Shown: piece after piece, positions 36,717 to 45,371 of the stretch | Position numbering within the stretch: the stretch's first letter is position 1 | Layout: each line of letters begins with the position of its first letter | Assembly: GCA_035471805.1 (NCBI GenBank) | Contig: DATIPS010000063.1 | Span: forward strand, 1-64,000 | Origin: Acidimicrobiia bacterium | GTDB lineage: Bacteria; Actinomycetota; Acidimicrobiia; Spongiisociales; JAHEDJ01 | Length of the DNA: 64,000 nucleotides | Reading direction: 5' to 3' | Program-made: the position numbers and the translations under genes | The notes under the pieces: generated by a model | Databases searched by the model: none | What the model saw: the letters and a program-made list of their open reading frames with translations, nothing else | Told to the model about the DNA's origin: nothing

Positions 36717-36995
36717 CTACGAGTTCCCGCCCCGTTCTCTCTCATACAGCATCTGCGCCCTCTGGTTCCCGAAGAACACGGAGATTGCGTGTCCGACGAC
36801 GCCGAGGCCCCAGAAGAGAGCGGGCCAGTAAGCCCAGTCGAGGCCGAGCACTGCCTGACCTCCCCTGCCGGCACGTACATCGAGAATCACGAGCAGTGCA
36901 TTCACGAACGCGTAGGTCATCAGGTGGTACAGGAAGTTGCGCACGTGCCGGGCGTGCCTCTCAACCCGTTCCAGTCCAGGATCAGTTTGCATCAT
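36717..36995 (-). CDS. 2TM domain-containing small membrane protein, second copy
   Basis: This 92-residue protein has the same plan as the gene at 30033. A charged helix (LERVERHARHVRNFLYHL) is followed by two transmembrane helices joined by LGLDWAYWPALFWGLG, then a charged end (QMLYERERGG). The start is the ATG at 36995, with GGAGG 5-6 nt upstream; a longer frame begins at 37013. Function is unknown. Confidence 0.85.
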   Translation of the reverse strand: MMQTDPGLERVERHARHVRNFLYHLMTYAFVNALLVILDVRAGRGGQAVLGLDWAYWPALFWGLGVVGHAISVFFGNQRAQMLYERERGGNS

Positions 36996-37183
36996 CCAGA
37001 CCTCCTCGTTCATTGGACGAGGAGGGCCGCTCTCCGCGCAAGGGCCAAAGGGCCCGTTGAGGGCGCCAACTTCGGCGACATAGACCGGACCCGAGGCGGC
37101 GACTTCCCCACCCCCGATTGAGGGACCAAGGCCTCTAGAAGTCGTGTCGATGGGGCTGTACAAGGAGGAGGACCCGGGAGTTT

Positions 37184-37642
37184 GTGGAAAGGAACCCTCC
37201 AGGACCGAGCGCGGTTTCGACTCGCCGGCTCTCGACGTCGAACGGGAATGAGACGGTCGATCCTGAGGAGTTGGAAATCGTGGAGGATGTGAGGATCGTC
37301 CTCTCGGGGCTGTGGGTGGCGATGATGCTGACCTATCTCCTGGGAGACGTATTGCGGATATTTGCCGGCGACTTCACCCCCGGGGAAATCGACGGCCGGA
37401 AGGCAAACCAGGCGGTGTGGATCGCCGCAGCCGTGCTGATGCTGATCCCGATCGTCATGGTGGTCCTTTCCCTGACCGTGCCGTATCCGGCCATCCGCTG
37501 GATCAACATCGCCGCCGCTGCGTTTCTCGTCCTCTTCAATCTCGTCGGGATGCCGTACCCGGGAGCGTACGACAACTTCCTGCTCGTGGTCAGCTTCGTC
37601 TTCAACGGAGCGATCATCTGGAACGCTTGGACGTGGACCTGA
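37184..37642 (+). CDS. Four-helix small membrane protein of unknown function
   Basis: This 152-residue protein has a polar N-terminus of about 30 residues and four hydrophobic helices (VLSGLWVAMMLTYLL, AVWIAAAVLMLIPIVM, INIAAAAFLVLFNLVG, NFLLVVSFVFNGAIIW). The pattern resembles DUF6326-type membrane proteins. The GTG start at 37184 follows GGGAG by 3 nt, closer than ideal; a later TTG is possible. No partner gene is obvious. Confidence 0.65.
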   Translation: MERNPPGPSAVSTRRLSTSNGNETVDPEELEIVEDVRIVLSGLWVAMMLTYLLGDVLRIFAGDFTPGEIDGRKANQAVWIAAAVLMLIPIVMVVLSLTVPYPAIRWINIAAAAFLVLFNLVGMPYPGAYDNFLLVVSFVFNGAIIWNAWTWT

Positions 37643-37908
37643 CTCTCGGGCGATTTCCCAGGGGTGTCGGATGGATCGGTGTCGGTCGCCTGTTCGTAAT
37701 CGTGAGAAGCGGCGAGGAAGCGGCCGCACCAGTCGGCAGCCGGTTGGGCTGGGTCGGGTCCGAACCCGCGACCGTCCGACCGGCAGCGTATCAGACGCCT
37801 GTAAGGGGAATCCGCTCCGGTGCCTGCGTAGGTCTTTGTGGGTGAACCGGGACCCGGAAATGTATTCACGGTCCGGCCGCGGCTCCTCAGAGAGCTAGCG
37901 TTCACAGG

Positions 37909-40257
<2,349 letters not shown>

Positions 40258-40350
40258 CTGAGGAGCATGAGACGCCCCGAAGCCCGGATTCGCTCCGGCC
40301 GGCAGGGCGCGGGTCCTCCTATCTCGATGTGGAGATGCGGCCGCTCGAGA

Positions 40351-40872
40351 TCAGAAGTCGAACGGAACCATTTCCCCGTTCTTCTGGATCAACACCACCG
40401 GTTGCGACTCCCAGGTGTCGACATCTCCACCCATGCCGGGTGAATCCGCCGGCATGCCGGGCAGAGCCAGACCTATGGCATCCGGGCGTTCGTCGAGGAG
40501 CTGAAGAATCGCCCCGGCCGGAACGTGTCCCTCGATCACGTACCCATCCAGCAGCGCCGTGTGGCACGATGCGGCACCGGCGGGGACCCCGTGTTCCGAT
40601 TTGAATTCGGCCAACTGTGGATCCTCGGTCAGATCGATGCTGGCTCCCAGTTCTTGCAGGTACCCGACCCACCCAGTGCAGCATCCTCAGCCGGGTTCCT
40701 GATGCACATCCAGACTGAGACCGGACAGTGACAACTCCGTTGCTGTTGCCACAGGGTTCGTCGGCTGAGGTGCCGCGGTTGTCGTGGTGACCGTTGAAGC
40801 GCCGCCGCACGCGGTCGCTCCAAGCACCAGTAACAAAAGCCATATACGGGAACGCAACTCTCGACCTTTCAT
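40351..40872 (-). CDS. DUF411 metal-binding lipoprotein with in-frame TGA: candidate selenoprotein
   Basis: Read through one TGA (40687-40689), the frame encodes 173 residues. It has a lipoprotein signal with GATAC (C22), a Thr/Pro linker and a complete DUF411 domain. DUF411/CopG proteins share a P-x-CGCC-x-x-W motif; here it reads EPG-TGA-GCCTGW, so the stop (codon 62) sits exactly on the first Cys. Downstream homology is uninterrupted: SCHTAL with C103, YVIEGHVPAG, DAIGLALPGMP and a Met-rich SPGM. Other genes in the window end normally at TGA. Selenocysteine insertion is the best reading; a nonsense mutation is the alternative. DUF411 proteins are associated with copper handling. It is divergent from the second TGA-containing gene. 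Confidence 0.8.
40655..40680 (-). promoter_or_regulatory. Candidate SECIS hairpin of the DUF411 gene
   Basis: Read on the minus strand, TGCA starts 6 nt after the TGA and pairs with a second TGCA at the far end. An upper GGT/ACC stem with a G-T closing pair presents a GGTCGGG apical loop about 17 nt from the TGA, with a CTG bulge on one side. Distance and G-rich loop fit bacterial SECIS rules, but the stem is less regular than in the other gene. Confidence 0.5.
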
Positions 40873-41070
40873 CAGGGGCAGACTCTAGCCGCAGTGCAAT
40901 CCTGTGCGGGCGGTGTCGAGGGCGCACCCGCCGCATCTGTTGGCCTCGCAGGGCGCGGTAGAGGCCCGATAGCCGGTCCCGTGCTCAAGAATGCCCACCC
41001 GACAAACGACGGCTTCATCTCCGGTCGCCGCGGTTTGGGACCTTCCCTCCCGGCTTGGGACTTCTGGCGC

Positions 41071-41098
41071 CAGACTAAGTATCAATCTGTCTGATAAT
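41071..41098. promoter_or_regulatory. Palindromic operator candidate and -10 box between the two selenoprotein genes
   Basis: TATCAATCTGTCTGATA (41080-41096) has perfect TATCA/TGATA arms and is nested with CAGAC (41071-41075) and GTCTG (41089-41093). It overlaps TGATAAT (41092-41098), a good -10 candidate for the + strand operon. The region is AT-rich against its surroundings. No regulator gene is adjacent. Confidence 0.4.
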
Positions 41099-41160
41099 TA
41101 GGGATCAAATCAACTTATGCGACCGTTTGAAGAGCAGACGAACGGATCCGGGGAGGAACC

Positions 41161-41649
41161 GTGACCAGGCAAGATCGTTCGACCCGTGGGTACCGCACAC
41201 CGAACGCGGCGCGGACCGTCGCCGCGGTAGCGGGTTTGCTGCTCGTCCTGTTGCTGGTTACTTCGAGATGGGGTGACAGTCCCGAACCGGTCGGGGTGGC
41301 TCTCGACACAATCGGCACACCGATCCTCCAACTCGACCGCGACTTCGTAGATTTCGGAGATGTTCAGTTCAATCAGATGGTCGAGGCGACGTTCGAGGTG
41401 ACCAACACGGGAGATGCCACTCTCCTGTTCACTGAGGAGCCGTTCATCGAACTCGAGGACGGGTGTTGACCGCCTACACCGACCATCGGTTCGATGGTCC
41501 TCAACCCCGGAGAATCAACAATTGTGGCGGTGACCTTCACGATGCACGCCGGAATGGACGGCTTCCACGACTTCCGGTTGCACCTGGCCACAAACGACCC
41601 GGAGAATCCGGCTCGGGAGATCGTGATCCTCTCGAACTGGGTCCAATAG
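41161..41649 (+). CDS. DUF1573-like exported protein with in-frame TGA: candidate selenoprotein
   Basis: Read through the TGA at 41467-41469, the gene encodes 162 residues. An N-terminal membrane anchor (about 17-34) precedes one DUF1573/Hydin-like beta-sandwich (VDFGDVQFNQMVEATFEVTN). The stop falls in EDGC-TGA-PPTPTIGSM, where relatives I recall have GCCPP, so codon 103 replaces the second Cys of a vicinal pair. Homology continues to the TAG at 41649 (LNPGESTIVAVTF, then GFHDFRLHLATNDPE). A perfect 7-bp hairpin follows at SECIS distance. The GTG start has GGGAGG upstream. It heads the redox operon running to 45014; a selenenylsulfide-forming thiol oxidoreductase or metal relay is likely. 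Confidence 0.85.
41481..41499 (+). promoter_or_regulatory. Candidate SECIS hairpin of the DUF1573-like gene
   Basis: GACCATC and GATGGTC form a perfect 7-bp stem closed by the loop GGTTC. The loop starts 19 nt after the TGA. Bacterial SECIS elements have a short apical loop with G in the first two positions, roughly 16-37 nt after the UGA, so this fits closely. Confidence 0.75.
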
Positions 41650-41720
41650 AGAATGACGCCGCACGGGATCGGTGCGTCACACACGTCCGGACGGCACACG
41701 AGAACGAGTAGGGACAACCA

Positions 41721-42176
41721 GTGAGGATTCCGAAAACTGCGCTTCTGATGGCCTTCATAATCATCGCCGGCGGACTCACCGTTTCGGCGTGCGGCACCGG
41801 AGGTGAGAGCCACGGGATGGATCTCGCCGACCCGTCGGTGCTTCCCGACTTCGTACTGACGGCGCCGGACTCCGTCCAGGAGGCGTACCTGTTTGCGGTC
41901 GCCCACCCGGAAGATCTGTCGCATCAGCCCTGTTACTGCGGCTGCGGCACGATGGGCCACGAAAGCAACCTGGGCTGCTTCATATCCGATATGGCCGAAG
42001 GCGGCCCCATCACGTTTGACTCTCATGCGATCGGGTGCGGTATTTGCGTCGACATCGCCCAGGACACCATGCGCATGACGGCCGACGGCAAGTCGCCCCT
42101 GGAGATACGGGAGTTCATCGACGGCCGCTACGGCAGGTTCGGACCTCCGACTCCGACGCCGATGCCCCCGAGTTGA
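41721..42176 (+). CDS. PCYCGC-motif lipoprotein
   Basis: This 151-residue lipoprotein (VSAC, C24) carries the PCYCGC motif at 70-75, followed by H80, SNLGCF (C86) and HAIGCGICVDIAQD (C106, C109). This matches the PCYCGC domain family, exported proteins of unknown function whose clustered Cys/His suggest binding of a metal or cofactor. A Pro/Thr-rich tail ends the protein. It lies 71 bp after the DUF1573-like candidate selenoprotein and 8 bp before the CuA gene, so it belongs to the same operon. All its Cys codons are normal. Confidence 0.88.
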   Translation: MRIPKTALLMAFIIIAGGLTVSACGTGGESHGMDLADPSVLPDFVLTAPDSVQEAYLFAVAHPEDLSHQPCYCGCGTMGHESNLGCFISDMAEGGPITFDSHAIGCGICVDIAQDTMRMTADGKSPLEIREFIDGRYGRFGPPTPTPMPPS

Positions 42177-42184
42177 GATTACGC

Positions 42185-42646
42185 ATGATGAGATGGCGCA
42201 CGATTGTCACGGCTCGCCGCAGCGTGCTGCTGCTGGCGATACTGGCGGTGCTGCTCGTGCCGTTTCCCGCGTTCGGCGAACCGGAGGTCCATCACCTGAC
42301 GATCGACGCCTCACAGTTCGAGTACTCGCCGGCGAGGCTGACCGTTAATCGCGGCGACACGGTACACGTGGAACTCAAAGCCTCCGACGTCGTCCACGGA
42401 CTGTATCTGGACGGCTACGACATCGAGGCTCGGGTCGCACCCGGAGCATCGGAGGAGTTCTCGTTCTTGGCCGACCAGAGCGGCAAGTTCCGGTACCGGT
42501 GTTCGGTAGCCTGCGGACCTTTGCACCCCTTCATGATCGGTGAACTGGTGGTGGGGCCGAACGACCTCCTGTGGCGGTCCGGTGCCCTGGCCCTCCTCGC
42601 GGTGGCGGCCTTGCTCTCCGGCACTCGCGAACGGTGGGCGACATGA
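42185..42646 (+). CDS. CuA-type cupredoxin protein (cytochrome oxidase subunit II-like)
   Basis: This 153-residue exported protein has a signal peptide (residues 12-31, cleavage near AFG). One cupredoxin domain with a binuclear copper site follows: H71 (VVHGLY), then C106-x3-C110-x3-H114-x2-M117 in CSVACGPLHPFM. A C-terminal transmembrane helix (SGALALLAVAALLSG) anchors it. Unlike real oxidase subunit II it has no N-terminal helical hairpin, and no subunit I is nearby. It probably relays electrons between the cytochrome c fusion protein and the membrane polyferredoxin. Its stop overlaps the next start (ATGA). Confidence 0.88.
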   Translation: MMRWRTIVTARRSVLLLAILAVLLVPFPAFGEPEVHHLTIDASQFEYSPARLTVNRGDTVHVELKASDVVHGLYLDGYDIEARVAPGASEEFSFLADQSGKFRYRCSVACGPLHPFMIGELVVGPNDLLWRSGALALLAVAALLSGTRERWAT

Positions 42647-44049
42647 AGGTCGTCGTGCGGGAGCCGGCTTCATCCGGGCGAAGAATCGACCTGCTCGAGT
42701 CGGCTCCGCGACTCAGACGCATTGTGCTCTCCCGCGGGTTTCAGCCGATCCTGATGCTCGTGATGCTGGCGCCGTTCGTCCTGGCGATCGTTGCAGGTCT
42801 GGTCGGAACGTCGGCGGGAAACCGCAACTTCGGAATCGTGTTCGTTTGGATCGTCTGGTGGGCGCTGCTGATGGTGTTCCTGGTACCGGGTCTTGGACGG
42901 GCCTGGTGCACGGTGTGCCCCATACCTGCGCCCGGCGAATGGGTCCAACGGCGCGGCATCGTCGGCGGTTCGAACCGGCTGCGAACGATGGGGCTGCGAT
43001 GGCCGCGCCGGCTGAGGAACATGTGGACCCAGAACACGGGGTTCCTGTTGCTCGCCTTGTTCTCGACGGTGATCCTGACCAGGCCCTCGATATCCGCCGG
43101 GGTGATCCTCGGAATGGCCGGAGTAGCCCTCGGCATGAGCCTGCTCTTCGAGAAACGGGTGTTCTGCAGATATGTGTGCCCGATCGGCGGCTTCATCGGC
43201 CTCTACTCGATGACGGCACCGGTTGAGCTGCGAGTCCGCGACCGGCAGGTATGTGTCGATCATCGCACGAAGGACTGCATCACGGGCAACGAACGCGGCT
43301 ACGGCTGCCCGTGGATGGTCTACCCCGGCAAACTCGACCGTAATCTCGATTGTGGGTTGTGCACCGAATGTCTGAAGACGTGCACGATGGACAACGTGGT
43401 GGTCAACCTGCGCCGGCCGGGAGCGGACCTCGGCCGGCCGGTTCGCAGCAAGAAGGTCGACGAGGCGTTCAAAGCCTTGATCATGCTGGCGTGCTCGATC
43501 ATCTACCCGGCGGTGCTGTTCGGACCTTGGTCGACGATCAAAGAGTGGGCTGCCTTCGAATCGTTCGTTGGCTGGGCGCTCTACGCAGCCGGGTTTCTCG
43601 CAGCCACTCTGCTGGTGGTCCCTGGACTCTTCTGGCTCGCCGCCGCCGCCGCAGCTCGACGGTCATGCGGCGGACTCTCCGTGCGGCAGACGTTCAACGA
43701 ATACGCCCACGCGCTGATCCCTATCGGCCTGGCCGCCTGGATCGCCTTCTCCGTCGGTTTCGCCCTGACCAACGGCAGCTATGCACTGGCGGCAGTCTCA
43801 GACCCCTTGGGTTGGGGCTGGAACTTGTTCGGCACACGCGACGCAGGATGGACCCCCTTCCTCTCAGGGACCGCGCCCGGCATACAGGCAGCCATCATTC
43901 TCAGCGGGCTCGTTTTCAGCCTCCGCACGGGTCTCCGTATAGGGTTCCGTCACGATCCCTCAGGCGCAACGGCTGTGCGGGCAACGGCACCGGTGGCCAT
44001 GTTTCTGCTGGTCTGCACGATGGCGCTGCTCTGGCTGTACCTCGGATGA
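42643..44049 (+). CDS. Polytopic membrane polyferredoxin (NapH/NosR/CcoG-like)
   Basis: This 468-residue protein has many transmembrane helices on both sides of a cytoplasmic ferredoxin part. Membrane-proximal Cys pairs CTVCP (C89, C92) and CRYVCP (C175, C179) are typical of the NapH/NosR/CcoG family. C204, C212 and C222 precede a [4Fe-4S] motif C237-x2-C240-x2-C243-x3-C247. Such proteins move electrons across the membrane or assist copper-enzyme assembly. Start and stop overlap both neighbours (ATGA), so expression is coupled to the CuA and cytochrome genes. No NosZ, NapA or oxidase catalytic gene is present in the window. Confidence 0.88.
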   Translation: MKVVVREPASSGRRIDLLESAPRLRRIVLSRGFQPILMLVMLAPFVLAIVAGLVGTSAGNRNFGIVFVWIVWWALLMVFLVPGLGRAWCTVCPIPAPGEWVQRRGIVGGSNRLRTMGLRWPRRLRNMWTQNTGFLLLALFSTVILTRPSISAGVILGMAGVALGMSLLFEKRVFCRYVCPIGGFIGLYSMTAPVELRVRDRQVCVDHRTKDCITGNERGYGCPWMVYPGKLDRNLDCGLCTECLKTCTMDNVVVNLRRPGADLGRPVRSKKVDEAFKALIMLACSIIYPAVLFGPWSTIKEWAAFESFVGWALYAAGFLAATLLVVPGLFWLAAAAAARRSCGGLSVRQTFNEYAHALIPIGLAAWIAFSVGFALTNGSYALAAVSDPLGWGWNLFGTRDAGWTPFLSGTAPGIQAAIILSGLVFSLRTGLRIGFRHDPSGATAVRATAPVAMFLLVCTMALLWLYLG

Positions 44050-45014
44050 ACCGAACCGCCGGCAACCGTTCCGGCCTCCTGGCGGTGCTGTTGATCGTCG
44101 TCGGCATCCCCGTTGCCGTGCTCGGATACCAGTACGGTCTCCGTCCGATGCTGTCCGAGCACCGGATCATCGACGTCGAAGCCCGCACTCCCGAAGACGG
44201 GGGATTCTCACCGGACACCATCAGGGTCGACGTCGGCGAGACGGTCACCCTCCGGTTCTCCGCCGAGGACGTGACTCACGGTATTGCCATCGGCCCCGGC
44301 CTCGGGATCGACCTCGGGCAGATCGACCCCGGCCACACCGAGAATGTCACCGTAACCTTCGACTCCCCCGGCATCTACACGTACTACTGCAACACCTGGT
44401 GCAGTGCCGATCACTGGAGGATGCGAGGAATCATCGAAGTCGTCGCCGCAGGGTCGGCGACCGCGGATGATCCACCCGACCCCATCATCGACGCGCTCGC
44501 TGCTGCGTCCATCGACATCGATGCCGAACCCCAGACGACGACCGGCATCTCGCCCGATGTGAGCCGGGCCGGGATGAGCATCGAGTCGGTAGTGATTCCG
44601 CCCGAACTCGAAGATCCCGACTGGCTTCTGCAACACTCGCCGGCCGAGGGAGCCGACATCCTCGGCACCGCCAACCCCGATCTCTCCGCTGATCTCCTGA
44701 TCGACGTTGTCGCCTACCTCTGGACTCCTGCCGAACCGGACTCTGCGACCGCCGGCCTGTACACCAAGAACTGCGCCGCCTGCCACGGCGAATCCGGGGA
44801 AGGCGACGGGCCGGCCGCCGAAACGACAATCGAGCGACCTGCCGCGTTCAGCGACGTAGCCTGGCTGCGACGGGGCGACATCTGGTACGCCAAGATCCGG
44901 CGCGGGGGCATGGGGACAGACATGCCGAATTTCGGCACGCTGTTCACTGCGGAGGAAACGCTGGAACTCGTCGGATACCTCTGGTACCTGGCTTTCGACT
45001 CTCCACCCGAGTAG
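44046..45014 (+). CDS. CuA-type cupredoxin fused to cytochrome c
   Basis: This 322-residue exported protein has an N-terminal anchor (10-30) and a cupredoxin domain with H78 and C115-x3-C119-x3-H123-x2-M126 (CNTWCSADHWRM), a binuclear CuA pattern close to those of NosZ and oxidases. A linker of about 100 residues (Asp/Pro-rich) follows, then a class I cytochrome c with CAACH (243-247) and a distal Met in MGTDMPNF. It should shuttle electrons at the outer face of the membrane. It is the last gene of the operon, followed 128 bp later by a terminator. The final acceptor is unknown. Confidence 0.88.
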   Translation: MNRTAGNRSGLLAVLLIVVGIPVAVLGYQYGLRPMLSEHRIIDVEARTPEDGGFSPDTIRVDVGETVTLRFSAEDVTHGIAIGPGLGIDLGQIDPGHTENVTVTFDSPGIYTYYCNTWCSADHWRMRGIIEVVAAGSATADDPPDPIIDALAAASIDIDAEPQTTTGISPDVSRAGMSIESVVIPPELEDPDWLLQHSPAEGADILGTANPDLSADLLIDVVAYLWTPAEPDSATAGLYTKNCAACHGESGEGDGPAAETTIERPAAFSDVAWLRRGDIWYAKIRRGGMGTDMPNFGTLFTAEETLELVGYLWYLAFDSPPE

Positions 45015-45142
45015 CAATGCTCATCGACGCAGCCGCGCTGCGCACCTCGTAGACCTTGGCGGCGTTAGGTCGGATGCCGGCCGGCGGCTGCGACCGGGCC
45101 CACCCCCAAGAGATGCCGGGCCGGAAGAGGAGAGAGAAAGAG

Positions 45143-45174
45143 AACCCCGGCCGGGCGTTCGCCTGACCGGGGTT
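45143..45174. terminator. Terminator of the redox operon, shared with the tRNA gene
   Basis: AACCCCGG (45143-45150) pairs with CCGGGGTT (45167-45174), with additional inner GGGC/GCCT pairing, and TTTTT follows on the + strand. It terminates the operon ending at 45014. It also lies a few bases beyond the 3' end of the minus-strand tRNA. Confidence 0.8.
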
Positions 45175-45179
45175 TTTCG

Positions 45180-45253
<74 letters not shown>

Positions 45254-45371
45254 TCGTGTTGTCCTTCAAGTGTACGGCAGCCCGCCCGGTACCGCAAAGG
45301 CAGCCCGCCGGCCGTTTTCGGCGTCGACTCCTCCCCGTCTCGGGCGGCCGCTTGGGCCGGAACGGCAGGAC

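Noticed and set aside
37738-37805. tRNA-like T-arm and anticodon-arm pattern on the minus strand between 37.7 and 37.8 kb
   Set aside because: GGGTCCGAACCCGCGACC looks like a reversed T arm and a short arm follows, but no matching acceptor strand (complement of CCAGCCC) is found within tRNA distance, so no cloverleaf can be completed.
40687-40689. In-frame TGA as evidence that the DUF411 gene is a pseudogene
   Set aside because: No frameshift or other damage is present, the TGA is exactly at a conserved Cys, and a second neighbouring gene has the same feature with a good SECIS-like hairpin. Selenocysteine is the more economical explanation, although not proven.
41721-45014. Additional in-frame TGA (selenocysteine) codons in the rest of the redox operon
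   Set aside because: The PCYCGC, CuA, polyferredoxin and cytochrome genes have all expected Cys codons and no internal stops.
41161-45014. Assignment of the operon as a nitrous oxide reductase (nos) cluster
   Set aside because: The polyferredoxin and CuA motifs invite it, but there is no NosZ, NosD, NosF or NosY gene in the window.
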